64,000 bases of DNA from Aculops lycopersici (taxonomy: Eukaryota > Arthropoda > Arachnida > Trombidiformes > Eriophyidae), in contig WNKI01000002.1 in assembly GCA_015350385.1 (NCBI GenBank), positions 6,244,700 to 6,308,699 on the forward strand, written 5' to 3'. Positions 48,658 to 58,768 of the stretch are shown here, piece after piece. Every line of letters starts with the position of its first letter. The stretch's first letter is position 1. The notes under the pieces were generated by a model. That model did no database searches, was not told the DNA's origin, and saw nothing but the letters and a program-made list of their open reading frames with translations. The translations under genes were made by a program, and so were the position numbers.

Positions 48658-49305
48658 ATGCGGAGCGAGATATGGTGGAAAATGTCGAAAACTAAAACAA
48701 GAACCAAAGACAAGTATCGTGTTGTCTATAATGACACGCAACGAATCGAGCTTGAGAATGAGTTTAGGTTAAATGAGTATATTGCTATTCCTAGGAAACA
48801 GGAGATTGCACACAAGTTGCAGCTTAGCGAGAGGCAAATTAAAATTTGGTTTCAGAATAGACGCGCCAAGAAGCGAAAGCAACAGAAGAAGGTGACACAG
48901 GTGGGCGCGGGTGGTTGCGGAGGTGGAGGTGGGGGTGACTCTACCAGTCCATCGAGCACCAACTCGGTGTCGGCCTCTACTAAGATAACGCAACATCAGC
49001 TTCAGCAAAACGACCACCACAACCTTCATCATAATAATCACCAATCAGATCCAGAGCAACATCAAACTCCTGTTGAACAGCAACAGAATCATATAATATC
49101 CGGCGAGAGCCAACCAATCTTAGCTGCAACTCCACCTACAAATACCACAAATTCTACAAGCACTACAAATCATCCCTATGTTGGCAGCTACTACGAGGGC
49201 GCAATGGATGCCGCGAGCACCGTCTATAGTCGCGGTATGGTCAAGCATCACGCTGCCCTATACTACCAACACCAACAAAACGAGCAGCACCAATCTTGGT
49301 CTTGA
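48658..49305 (+). CDS. cad: Caudal/Cdx-type homeodomain protein (last exon)
   Basis: The frame contains a complete homeodomain: KTRTKDKYRVVYNDTQRIEL, then FRLNEYIAIPRKQEIAHKLQ and LSERQIKIWFQNRRAKKRKQ. TRTKDKYRVVY and the overall helix 1 sequence are diagnostic of the caudal/Cdx class, which specifies posterior segments in arthropod embryos. Downstream is a Gly-rich patch and a His/Gln/Asn/Thr-rich tail ending at 49305. The ATG at 48658 is nominal. In other caudal genes an intron lies just before the homeodomain and the N-terminus has a YPWM-like hexapeptide, which is missing here, so the true gene starts further left. The acceptor could be near 48638 (GCCAG), but no pyrimidine tract is visible. 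Confidence 0.9.
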   Translation: MRSEIWWKMSKTKTRTKDKYRVVYNDTQRIELENEFRLNEYIAIPRKQEIAHKLQLSERQIKIWFQNRRAKKRKQQKKVTQVGAGGCGGGGGGDSTSPSSTNSVSASTKITQHQLQQNDHHNLHHNNHQSDPEQHQTPVEQQQNHIISGESQPILAATPPTNTTNSTSTTNHPYVGSYYEGAMDAASTVYSRGMVKHHAALYYQHQQNEQHQSWS

Positions 49306-49435
49306 CGAGCTATGCAAAACTAAGAAGAGAAGGAACCCAGTAAACTATCACTCATTTAAGCCACAAGACGCACATTTTGAGTTGAGGATAAATTAGTTCG
49401 AAAATAGAATGGTCTTTGTCTGTCTTTTAATTGAT

Positions 49436-51469
49436 CTACTTTTTAGCTTCCTCGCCTCCAGCGGCAACAGGTAACTTTGCAGCATCAGCGGCACCTTCTT
49501 TTGGAGGTTGCTGCTGTTGTTGTGCAGTCGATTGTTGAGCTGCCAACAATTTGGCCTTTGCCTTCTTCTCTCTGTTCAAAGCTGATTTTGATTTTTGCGG
49601 CTCGACCTGTTGCTCGGAGCTGCCAAATCGTTTCTTGAATTCCTTAATCTGATCAGACTCAATGCGCTTAAACAGAAGCGCCGGCGTTCCAATTTTATGA
49701 CCAATCGGCAAAAGTAATGGCATCCTACTTGGTATCTCAACCAAATGCTCGCCAACAAATGCCAATTGATCCTTGATTTGTCTACTAACCTCAGGCATGT
49801 AGGGTGCCAATAGTAGAGAGATTACGGCCACTGTGTTTAAGGCCAGATGCATAACCGATTCAGCTCGCTTTACCTCCTCCTCGGTGCCCTTAACCAGGAG
49901 CCAGGGTTTGTTTGCTTGGATCAATTGATTACCTAACCTACTGATTGCTAGAATTGGCTTTAAACCCTCGCGTAAAAGTACACGCTCCAATCTTTCCTCG
50001 TAAGCAATGAGATTCTGGCCCACATCATCGAGATACTTTTCATCTTGTTCGGTTGGTTGATAATTGCTTAATTTTCCATTGAAATTCTTATCCACAAATG
50101 AGACGGCACGATTGATAAAGTTGCCTAGATTGTTCAACAACTCGCTGTTGGCCTTCTCACAAAAATCGTCCCAACAAAACGATGAATCCTGCCCCTCGGG
50201 TCGGATGTACATGAGATAGAAGCGCCACACATCGGCAGGAATACCAGTTGACATCACATCAGTTCCGAACACTCCAGTTCCACGTGACTTACTAAATTTG
50301 GTATTCTCGTAATTTAAATAATCCGTTGCACTCAATCCTTTCACCTTAACCCAGGGCTCTTTGGTGGCCAATAATGTTGCTGGAAACATGATTGAATGGA
50401 AGGGAACGTTGTCTTTAGCCATGAATTGATACAGCTCCACCTGTTGTTGCGCATTCTCACCCTTCCACCATTTTTCCCAGTCCTTTGTGTGTTTGGCCGA
50501 GATCGACAGATACCCGATGGGCGCATCAAACCAAACGTAAAAAACTTTGTTTTCACAACCTTCGAAAGGCACTTTAGTTCCCCATTTTAGATCTCGAGTT
50601 ATGCAACGAGGTTTCAGTCCGTCGCGATGCCAACTTTCGGTGATTGCTTTTGCAGTGTGTGTCCAGTGGGTATCCTCTCGGCTTATGGTGTGTTTCTTCG
50701 TTGCTTCTGACGGACTCAGCGAGCTTAGCTCCTTTGGGACGACATCGTCCGATTGTGATGTTTTTTGTGATGGGTCTCCGGCTTGACCCTGGAGCGGTTT
50801 CGGCGGCGGTGCTGCTCGTGAGATTGTATCCTCGAACCAGGTTTTGAGTTCTGTGGATATTTTTGGCAAGTCGAAGAAGAAGTGTTTCGACTCACGGACA
50901 ACAGGTGGACCCTTGCAAAGTTTACACTTGGGTTCTTTCAAATCTACAGCATTGATCAACTTGCCGCACTTGTCACACTGGTCACCACGGGCATCCTCAT
51001 AGGTACAATATGGACATATTCCCTCGACAAATCTATCGGCCAAGAATCGATCACATGCACTGCAATAAAGCTGTTCCACTATTTCCTGGAATAAAAAGTT
51101 GTTCCTCTCTAGTTTAGTGAAAATTTCCTGGGCTAGCTGAGTTTGTAGCTCTGTTGTGGTTCTACCAAATTCGTCAAAATAAATATTGAACCACTTGTAG
51201 ATTTCTGCATGTATCTTGTGGTAATGGTCACAAATCTCTTGAGGTGTCTTGTTTTCTTCTAGTGCTTTGTTTTCAGTTGCAGTTCCATACTCATCCGTTC
51301 CACTCACATGGAAGGTTTCATAATCACGGAGCCGACAATACCTGGCGAAAACGTCGCCACTTAATACCGAGCCAACGATATTACCTAAATGGGGCACATT
51401 GTTTACATAAGGTAGGGCACAGGTGATGAGTATGTTTCTTTTGCCTTCAACTGGACCTCCGACGGGCAT
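49436..51469 (-). CDS. MARS1: Cytosolic methionyl-tRNA synthetase, core only
   Basis: This 677-residue class I synthetase charges tRNA-Met. It has NVPHLGN for the HIGH signature (about residues 22-28), SGTDEYG, a zinc-binding knuckle region with four CxxC pairs (CSACDRF, CPYC, CDKC, CKLC), YVWFDAPIGYLS, and FSKSRG for KMSKS (about 390-395). It ends with an anticodon-binding helical domain (ELLNNLGNFINRAVSFVDKN). Eukaryotic cytosolic features such as RPEGQDSSFCWDD place it with MARS1, not the mitochondrial enzyme. The GST-like N-terminal domain of vertebrate MARS1 is absent, and no WHEP domain is seen, only a Lys/Gln/Ala-rich tail. A Ser/Pro-rich insert of roughly 45 residues sits between the zinc region and the HWTHTAKAITESW segment. 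Confidence 0.95.
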   Translation of the reverse strand: MPVGGPVEGKRNILITCALPYVNNVPHLGNIVGSVLSGDVFARYCRLRDYETFHVSGTDEYGTATENKALEENKTPQEICDHYHKIHAEIYKWFNIYFDEFGRTTTELQTQLAQEIFTKLERNNFLFQEIVEQLYCSACDRFLADRFVEGICPYCTYEDARGDQCDKCGKLINAVDLKEPKCKLCKGPPVVRESKHFFFDLPKISTELKTWFEDTISRAAPPPKPLQGQAGDPSQKTSQSDDVVPKELSSLSPSEATKKHTISREDTHWTHTAKAITESWHRDGLKPRCITRDLKWGTKVPFEGCENKVFYVWFDAPIGYLSISAKHTKDWEKWWKGENAQQQVELYQFMAKDNVPFHSIMFPATLLATKEPWVKVKGLSATDYLNYENTKFSKSRGTGVFGTDVMSTGIPADVWRFYLMYIRPEGQDSSFCWDDFCEKANSELLNNLGNFINRAVSFVDKNFNGKLSNYQPTEQDEKYLDDVGQNLIAYEERLERVLLREGLKPILAISRLGNQLIQANKPWLLVKGTEEEVKRAESVMHLALNTVAVISLLLAPYMPEVSRQIKDQLAFVGEHLVEIPSRMPLLLPIGHKIGTPALLFKRIESDQIKEFKKRFGSSEQQVEPQKSKSALNREKKAKAKLLAAQQSTAQQQQQPPKEGAADAAKLPVAAGGEEAKK

Positions 51470-52338
51470 AATTAGAGATTGATCGAGTTCTTTGCTTAAA
51501 TAATAAAGATAGTAATGATAATAATAATGATCTCTAAATATTTACCTGACACAATTTGACAGGTAGATGGATGTGGTTGTGCGTTGCGTTTGAATATCTC
51601 GAGTTTTATGTAATTTTAGATTAAATAAAAGGAGTACACTAATATGCTTTCTGTAAGGCAAGTCTCGAGTTGTTTGAAGCAGTCGCGGTTTGCCACGTGG
51701 ACCGTCCTGTTTTGGTTGCCACAGTAGTAATAATGCAAAACAAAAGGAGCAATATGGATTTCCACAAATACACTCTTTTGGCTTGGATTTCGAGTTTTGG
51801 CGGTAGCGTGTGGTGAAATGTAGTGAGTAATAAATAATTGGGTCGGTCGACTGGCAACAGAGTAAGTGGAACAGAGTTAGCCTGGCGTACTAATAATGAA
51901 AATAATCTGGTTCGATTATTCTATCTGATATTCATGAGAAGAGAGTCTACCAAATTTGCGATATCACGACAATGAAGAGTTGATCGGAAATTCATGAAGC
52001 CAGTTTGTCAGTCGCAGCGTGTGGCCAAATGCATGACCACCACACGCTGTGTGCCATTGAGCAAAAAAGTTTTGCCGCCTCCACTGGCCAAGCCGATTCG
52101 AGTCGAGCAAAGCAGGCTAACGAGTAAGCCAAGAACCGCTGGTCCTGCTGCTTGCACATTGTAATGCGATGTGTTGTGTTGTATTGTAGCTCCTTCTGCA
52201 GGTTGTGAGGAGAAGCGCCAACACACTGACAGAAACATGAAGCAGACATTGGTTCACCAAGCTGCTCTCGACGGGGTTCAATGGCACAATTAAAATCTTT
52301 TGTTTACTATTATCACCAGCAACTCCCTTATACAGAAC
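51470..52338. other. Intergenic region left of the small unknown ORF
   Basis: Promoter side of MetRS (leftward) and of the ORF at 52339. The open frames at 51992-52249 overlap each other on the minus strand and do not look like protein. Nothing supported. Confidence 0.4.
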
Positions 52339-52716
52339 ATGGAGGATAAACCTCTGACAGATTCCATCAACAAACAGTATTCCAAATATGGTAGCCTAAG
52401 GATGAAAGAAAAAGAATCACGAATACAATTGTGCAATGCAGAAGATCCGATGAAATTTTTAACTCGCATCGACTCGTCCATTCAGGATGCCAAAGCGAAA
52501 GTTAAGAAATCAATAGATAACTCACAAATTAGCGAAGATTTATATGAATCTAGTCTTGATATACAGCAACAGCCAAATGATAATTTTAACTCGCCGGATA
52601 CAATTCCTATGGTCAAATTAGAAAGAAACAAAGTAACTGCAATTTTAAAAGATACGCCGAATACTTCAAGCTCAACGAGCAACAGCAGCACCACCATCAC
52701 AAGCTCCAAAAGCTAA
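52339..52716 (+). CDS. Small hydrophilic protein, family unknown
   Basis: The ATG at 52339 starts a 125-residue frame. CTTATACAG just before the ATG resembles a splice acceptor, so a 5' UTR intron is possible. The sequence begins MEDKPLTDSINKQYSKYGSL, then a charged helical part (MKFLTRIDSSIQDAKAKVKK), and ends in a Ser/Thr-rich tail. There is no signal peptide or transmembrane span. The codon pattern and complexity of the first 100 residues look genuine; the family is not recognised. Confidence 0.5.
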   Translation: MEDKPLTDSINKQYSKYGSLRMKEKESRIQLCNAEDPMKFLTRIDSSIQDAKAKVKKSIDNSQISEDLYESSLDIQQQPNDNFNSPDTIPMVKLERNKVTAILKDTPNTSSSTSNSSTTITSSKS

Positions 52717-53024
52717 CCGATCCCCACATTTTCATGTACTGAATAACGCGCGGCATGGTCGCACACTTCTCTGGTAACAGAAAACTAATTCACGTTGTCT
52801 TTGTGTCCCTATGTATTATAATCTATATCTAAAGCTCTTGTGTAATTATTATCATTAGATTGATTGCTATCTAAGAACAATAACAAACCTTTAACTCGTC
52901 ATACGGCCAAGGTGATAACAAAAAATCTTATTGATAAGCGTGAATTAAAAACGATATGCTTGAATTCCATAATTAGAACAAACTTTTTCAGTAAGATAAG
53001 AGAAGGAAAACAAACATTGAGGTC
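52717..53024. other. Spacer before the TMEM126-like gene
   Basis: A+T-rich; no coding sequence seen. Confidence 0.4.
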
Positions 53025-53765
53025 ATGACAACGCCTATCAATGAAAGCTTGCCAAACTCAGCCATACCTAACAGAAATCAGATAGACCAACGCACTGCAA
53101 CCTCCATCTTCAGAAACACGTCTGATCAAGCTGGTATTCTGAACAAATTGAATAACTATGCAGACAATTTACCTGCATCAGAGGTTTTATTTTACAAATA
53201 CGGGTGGATTTGGAACGCCGTCACAGCCTGTGCATTTAGTACAGTTTGTTGGCGGATAGCTTTCAGATCATTCTGTCTGTCCAAATTTGGAAAGGGTCGT
53301 GTGGCGTCCATGTTAACTATACAATTTGGAACCTTGAACAGTACCGCGATTGCCGAAGTAATTTGTTCTCGAAGCCTCAAGTCTACTTATAGAGAAGAAG
53401 ATCATGAGTTCTATATGATGAGAAATGGATTCGCTCATCTCGTGGGAAATATCACAGGTTCGATTATAATTCTAGGCTCTACGTTCAACATTGCTCAGCG
53501 TTATGGACTCATACCAGTGCCTGAGGAATTTCTTGTTGCTAAAAACAGAAAAGTTGCTTATGACTTTGCTCGCAATGCTCTGAGACCTTTTCGTAAAACT
53601 TATGCAATAGCTTTCTTAGCATCCATTGCAATGGGTGCTTTGATAGGTTACAAGGAATATGACGAATCCTTAGATTTACTCAATAAGCTGGGGCATAGCT
53701 ATATCTCTTTCAGAGACATTGATGAAGTCATACCACAGAGAGGACGTATAGAGAAGGCTAAATAA
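53025..53765 (+). CDS. TMEM126-like mitochondrial inner-membrane protein
   Basis: This 246-residue protein has four hydrophobic segments (about residues 65-80, 92-110, 138-158 and 195-212). Its pattern fits the TMEM126A/B family, involved in respiratory complex I assembly in mitochondria. LPASEVLFYKYGWIWNAVTA corresponds to the family's LPExE...G...N start, RNGFAHLVGNITGSIIILGS to the central Gly-rich helix, and LRPFRKTYAIAFLASIAMGA with GYKEYDESLDLLNKL to the conserved end. No close similarity is claimed; the match is in spacing and key motifs. The N-terminal 45 residues are polar and variable. Single exon; an AATAAA signal lies shortly after the stop (about 53807). Confidence 0.6.
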   Translation: MTTPINESLPNSAIPNRNQIDQRTATSIFRNTSDQAGILNKLNNYADNLPASEVLFYKYGWIWNAVTACAFSTVCWRIAFRSFCLSKFGKGRVASMLTIQFGTLNSTAIAEVICSRSLKSTYREEDHEFYMMRNGFAHLVGNITGSIIILGSTFNIAQRYGLIPVPEEFLVAKNRKVAYDFARNALRPFRKTYAIAFLASIAMGALIGYKEYDESLDLLNKLGHSYISFRDIDEVIPQRGRIEKAK

Positions 53766-53887
53766 GAGTATATGTATTATATTAGACCACTTTTATCTAG
53801 GTGATAATAAATATTAGTCGTTTTGTTATAATATCAGTCAAGCGTTGACATAAAGTATTCAAATCGCCTCCTAGGCTCGACATAATC

Positions 53888-56800
53888 TCAAATGCCCGAT
53901 TCGGCAGATAGTCCAACAAGTCCATTGCTTTGCATCTCTGACTGATGGCTTGGCAGGATGGGTGTCAAGTCCTCATTGCCCTCGAGAGCCCAAAGAAGAC
54001 ATTGATGGATGCAAATGTACTGTTGCTCATTCTGAACCATATGACATCTCTCGCGTCTCATCTCGCAAACAATACTGTATATATCCACTGTATCATGAGT
54101 TCTGATGTATTGCAATATTCTGTCCAATGCAATGAAGGTTCCTGATCTACCAACACCGGCTGAGCAATGGGCAATTATAGGGTGATTACTACTTGGATGT
54201 ACCTTCTCCCTGAAAGCTCGAACAAACTTCACCAGAGTGGATGGTGGCTCTGGTACACCAAAGTCCGGCCATGTGGTGAAATGGAAGTGTCTCACTATCC
54301 TTGAGGTATCATCGCGAGACACCTTAAGCTCTGTTATCGTCCAATCTGGATATTGACATTCGTTCAACATAGTCACCTGTATGTCGCCGTAAATCATGGG
54401 TTGACTGTCATAAGGCCAATACCTATCACACTTCTCTCTACCCTTCTCGATGCATCTCGTTAGCATCACGATTGCTCGTGAGTTTTGCTCCCATAACATT
54501 CGCCAAAAGTCATCACGAGTTCCATAGAGTGGGCCTTGGGTTACAATGAACTCCCTAGGCGAATTGTGTCCTGGAATGTAGTTGGCATTGATGTAATCTG
54601 AACCCTCCTCATCGTCGGTAGGTAGCAGCTTAACCCTAGAATGGTCATAGGGTACAATGTTTGTAAATCGATTCTTTGGTCGATTAACTGGCAAGTCGGC
54701 TGCCTTGACGGTTTTGTCGGCACCAATGTACTTCAGCTGCTCGAACTCCTCGGCAAACCTGAAGTCAGAATCGGCTGACATCTCCCGGAAGTGGTTGGCA
54801 AAGTTTTTGAGCTCAACAGGTCGGCTGGTGTGCAGTTCTCTGATATTGATTGAGATCGAATCGTCCTTGTATCCACTGTTTAAGCTTCCACCCGGAAGCA
54901 CTTTCCTCAAGTTCGACTTGTGCGCTTTAGTGAAGGGACCTAGCTGACGTTGTTTCATGAATATCATTGTGATTGCCAACAGTGTCAATAGGGTTAGTGG
55001 TAGAAATATACCTACAAATATAGCTGTATTATCGGCGTCTGTTGTTATCGGTTGTGAATAAACAGTATCAGTGTACTTGTCGTGAGCCGTAAAAGCTCTT
55101 ATCTTGATTCTATAACTCGTACCCGGTTTCAGAGGTCCATTGCAATAATACTTTTCATTTGATCTGGCATCAAAACAATCCCCTGAACCGATAACAAAAT
55201 CCTCTATCAATGAGTTATTGAATGGATAGTAAGGATCTATTGTCTGGTAAGGTGGCCAGACAAGATTTGATTGGACATCGAACCAAGAGGGTAGCTCGAG
55301 TTGATTGGTAGGCTTTGAGGCATCTTCGGCAACAATTATGGTATATGCAACAACTGGGCCATAAATGTTTGAGAAAAAGTTTTTACGAAATCTTGTCTTG
55401 ATTGTTGTCGAGGTGTGACCTACTTCTGATGCTGTGACACTATCGTCTGGTTGCGGTGGTGCCCAGATAGGCATCGTTTCTTCCCATAGAGCCTTTGATC
55501 CACCACCAACCTTAGTGTGAGCTTGAATCTGGAATACGTAGTTACGTCCAGGAACTAGGTCAGTGATTGTACCATTGCTTTGATGAGGGAAAAAGTATTG
55601 ATTTTTGAGCAATGAGCTTCCTTTGTAGTAGTAGCTGATTTTGTAGCCGGTTAGTATGCCATTTTGATCTGATAAGGGCAACGACCATTTCAGAGTAATT
55701 TCATTTGGCTTCAAGGGGTCGATCGCATGGAAACTTTTGACTTTGCCTGGTGTCGATTCGAGTGTTGAGAATGTTTGTGATATTGGCGAGCTTCTCAAGA
55801 CAGTCGAAGTTCCGTAACCACTCAATACTGTTACAATAAATGTGTAATTGCTGTGCGGTCTTAGATTTGCGAATGTGATTCTTTCAGCGAATGTTATATT
55901 GGATCTAAGATGCTTGTCTCTAGGGTCTAGGTATTGCACTTCGAAGGCATCGTTATCACCGAATGGAGTTTCCCACATCAATATTATCTCCGTATCCGTA
56001 ACTGATACTGCTGAGATCGATCTCACTGGTTCTGGAAATAGTCTAGCTTGGCGAGTGATGGGCGCTGAGGACATTCCACCCGAAACTGTCCAGATAGATA
56101 CATTGTACAGTTTACCAGGAACTAGATTATCGAACAATACTAACCTGTTGGTATCGTTTTGCATCTTTTCCTGAATGGGCGCGCTAGGTTCACTAATCTG
56201 GAATCTGTACCTATCAAATATGACTAGTTTAGATGGTGTTGGAGTGTACTTGATGCCCAGTGTTTTTGTGGCGTGCTCATCAATAACAACGTTGATGACA
56301 GAGTTGATGACAGGTAATGTTCTTAGTTGCATGCCAATGCCCTCGCTTCTTAGATTAAAGCTAACAGCATAGAACATGAAGCTGTACAACTCTCCTGGTC
56401 GGAGTCCATCTATCACAGCTGTTATCAGTTGGCCGGTTCGAGTATTGTTGACCGGAACCTGTTTCGATTGTTGAATAGTTGGCTCACGAATGGTGTTGTA
56501 AACTATGATGTAATAATCCACTCTGCCCGCGGGCATAGACCATTGGAAGGTGAGATTGTAGGAGTCTAGAATGTGCTTGATCTCGTGTATAGCATTTGGA
56601 TACATGGTTTGCTCAATCTCTTTCGAGTTCACAGATTCGACCTTGTTGCTCACTGATGTGACCTTGATCAAGTATCTCTCACCGGCCTCGAGATCTTTCA
56701 GGTCAGCTGATGTCGAATTAATATTGTTGATTTCTCGCCAATAAGATGAGTCTATAGTTTTGAATTTGATTGAGTAGTGATCAACAAGTGAACTTTGCGG

Positions 56801-58768
56801 CGGAATCCATGATAAACTAATAGTCGAATTTGTAGTTCTTGTTATTTGTACGTTTTCTGGAGATCTTGGATAGACAGTTTGGTAGAATGAGTATGGTTCA
56901 CTTATAAGATTATAGCTTATAGCTGATACATTGATGTTATATGTAGCGCCAGGATATAAGTTTTCCAAGATGTAGAAGTTTTCCTTCGTTACAAATTCCT
57001 TACGCTGGCGAGTGTCATTTCTACTCAAGTTGATTTTGTAAGAATCTTGTTTGCTTGTTACATCCCATCGCCATGATACATTCAGTGCCCTCTCAGAAAC
57101 CACAGGCGACACTTGTTTCGATTCAACAATTGGTGTCGCAGGCCTCGTCACGCCATAAACAACAGTTGGCTCTGATAGAACTTCGTGTGAGACTGCGAAG
57201 ACAGTAATTGAAAAGTTTCTTCCAGCTAATAGATTTGTCAACTGTGCGTTGGTCTTGTCTTTAACAACTTGAACTGTTCCGTCAGAATTGAACGCCTCAA
57301 CTTCATGATACTTGATCATGTAAGAGTCTTGAATGCTCTGGTTATTTGGTGTCCATTCCAGATTGATCTCTCCAGATTTGCCATGAGTAGCTTTCACATC
57401 CATCACAGGTAGAGGTGCGGTTGTAACATTGCTATTGACAGCCCATGATGCGACATTGCCACTGACTGTCTTGACAATCACCTCATAAGTTCTGCCTGGC
57501 TCTAGACCCTCATCGAACTTGGCGACTCGCTCCTCGTCTTTTGGCACAATCTTGGGACCACTTGTTTTAGTACCCAGTGATAATTGATAGCGATCAAACT
57601 CCGTCGTATGTTTTGGAGGTGACCATCGTATCTCAAACGAGGTTGGCGTAATGATACTCTTATCATGAGTAATATTTGATGGCGGCAGAGGAACTGTTCT
57701 GTATTGGGCTTCCGTAGGTTGACTATATTGATCATGACTAACAGTTTGCACTGAAATATTGTAGTTTCGTCCCGGAACTAGACCGTAGAAAGCAGCTTGG
57801 GCCGGCTTCGAGCCCTCCTCTTTATCGATCTCAATCTCGGATTGAGCACCGGAATCGGGAGGATTGATGCTTACACGATACTTGTCGAATATTCCAGATG
57901 GAAATGGTGGATTCCATAAAACCAATAGGGTAGTCTCATTACGGAACCACACAATAAAGCGTCCAGGTGTATTTGGTTTTGTCGTAAAGTTTGCTGATAG
58001 AAAGGCATTTGATGGTTTCTTGGCATAAATTGACTGTAGTTGTACTTCATAAGTAGCACCTGGTGTGAGATCACGCAATTTAAGAGTCAATTCACTATTA
58101 CTAACATTGAGGTTTTTAACAGCAGTATCATCATGCTCACTCAATGGTATAATCTTGGCTTGATAACTAGATATTGAGCCTTCGTTGGGCGCCGACCAAT
58201 CGAGCTTGACCTCTTTACCGGTGATAACATCCACCGATAGTTCACGGGGCGGATCTGGTTCAGTTTGATATATGGTTGACCATGCCAATGAGCCAACAGT
58301 GCCGTTTGGAAATAAAGGCAGTACATTGATTGAGTAGTCGGCACCAGGAAGTGTATCAGCAATGATTACGTTCGCATTAGTTCGAATGTCACTGGTTGTC
58401 AACTTGAAACCTGAAGATGGAATTCCACGCGATGGTTCATAGTCAATGCGATAGGAGAGATTCTCAATTTCTTCACTGAGACTAGTCAATCTACTAGGTA
58501 GTCTTAGTTCGATTTGTGACGTTTGAATGTAGTGAATTTGTATAGATAGTATTGTGCAAAGTATGAATAACAATGATGCGCGTAATAATTTGAGTAAATC
58601 TAATGAGTGGTTATAATGATGATGATGAGTTTGATGAGAATGCGGCGACATTAATTTGTGCCGCCTTGGCAGGTTTATCACAGGTTTTTGCTTCATAATG
58701 GTATAATATGATTGGTAGTGATTGTGCTTGATTCTTTGATCATTTAAGTATATGCTAGTTTTTGTCAT
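53888..58768 (-). CDS. Ptp10D: R3-type receptor protein tyrosine phosphatase (Ptp10D/Ptp4E-like)
   Basis: One open exon encodes 1626 residues. A hydrophobic segment at about residues 63-80 (SLLFILCTILSIQIHY) is the likely signal, so the real start may be an internal Met (25 or 40). The extracellular part holds about twelve fibronectin III repeats, recognised by repeated PGxxY-type strands (for example GADYSINV, GATYEVQL, GRNYNISV). A transmembrane helix lies at about 1247-1270. A single cytoplasmic phosphatase domain follows, with NRFTNIVPYDHSRVKL, DYINANYIPG, WPDFGVPE (WPD loop) and the catalytic HCSAGVGRSG near residue 1533. Many FN3 repeats plus one PTP domain define the R3 class, which in Drosophila (Ptp10D, Ptp4E) acts in axon guidance and tracheal tube shape. 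All catalytic residues are intact. Confidence 0.95.
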   Translation of the reverse strand: MTKTSIYLNDQRIKHNHYQSYYTIMKQKPVINLPRRHKLMSPHSHQTHHHHYNHSLDLLKLLRASLLFILCTILSIQIHYIQTSQIELRLPSRLTSLSEEIENLSYRIDYEPSRGIPSSGFKLTTSDIRTNANVIIADTLPGADYSINVLPLFPNGTVGSLAWSTIYQTEPDPPRELSVDVITGKEVKLDWSAPNEGSISSYQAKIIPLSEHDDTAVKNLNVSNSELTLKLRDLTPGATYEVQLQSIYAKKPSNAFLSANFTTKPNTPGRFIVWFRNETTLLVLWNPPFPSGIFDKYRVSINPPDSGAQSEIEIDKEEGSKPAQAAFYGLVPGRNYNISVQTVSHDQYSQPTEAQYRTVPLPPSNITHDKSIITPTSFEIRWSPPKHTTEFDRYQLSLGTKTSGPKIVPKDEERVAKFDEGLEPGRTYEVIVKTVSGNVASWAVNSNVTTAPLPVMDVKATHGKSGEINLEWTPNNQSIQDSYMIKYHEVEAFNSDGTVQVVKDKTNAQLTNLLAGRNFSITVFAVSHEVLSEPTVVYGVTRPATPIVESKQVSPVVSERALNVSWRWDVTSKQDSYKINLSRNDTRQRKEFVTKENFYILENLYPGATYNINVSAISYNLISEPYSFYQTVYPRSPENVQITRTTNSTISLSWIPPQSSLVDHYSIKFKTIDSSYWREINNINSTSADLKDLEAGERYLIKVTSVSNKVESVNSKEIEQTMYPNAIHEIKHILDSYNLTFQWSMPAGRVDYYIIVYNTIREPTIQQSKQVPVNNTRTGQLITAVIDGLRPGELYSFMFYAVSFNLRSEGIGMQLRTLPVINSVINVVIDEHATKTLGIKYTPTPSKLVIFDRYRFQISEPSAPIQEKMQNDTNRLVLFDNLVPGKLYNVSIWTVSGGMSSAPITRQARLFPEPVRSISAVSVTDTEIILMWETPFGDNDAFEVQYLDPRDKHLRSNITFAERITFANLRPHSNYTFIVTVLSGYGTSTVLRSSPISQTFSTLESTPGKVKSFHAIDPLKPNEITLKWSLPLSDQNGILTGYKISYYYKGSSLLKNQYFFPHQSNGTITDLVPGRNYVFQIQAHTKVGGGSKALWEETMPIWAPPQPDDSVTASEVGHTSTTIKTRFRKNFFSNIYGPVVAYTIIVAEDASKPTNQLELPSWFDVQSNLVWPPYQTIDPYYPFNNSLIEDFVIGSGDCFDARSNEKYYCNGPLKPGTSYRIKIRAFTAHDKYTDTVYSQPITTDADNTAIFVGIFLPLTLLTLLAITMIFMKQRQLGPFTKAHKSNLRKVLPGGSLNSGYKDDSISINIRELHTSRPVELKNFANHFREMSADSDFRFAEEFEQLKYIGADKTVKAADLPVNRPKNRFTNIVPYDHSRVKLLPTDDEEGSDYINANYIPGHNSPREFIVTQGPLYGTRDDFWRMLWEQNSRAIVMLTRCIEKGREKCDRYWPYDSQPMIYGDIQVTMLNECQYPDWTITELKVSRDDTSRIVRHFHFTTWPDFGVPEPPSTLVKFVRAFREKVHPSSNHPIIAHCSAGVGRSGTFIALDRILQYIRTHDTVDIYSIVCEMRRERCHMVQNEQQYICIHQCLLWALEGNEDLTPILPSHQSEMQSNGLVGLSAESGI

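Noticed and set aside
48111..48713. 200-codon minus-strand frame with long Ala run over the homeobox region
   Set aside because: It is the antisense of G+C-rich triplets and of the homeodomain exon's upstream part; the homeodomain on the plus strand is unambiguous.
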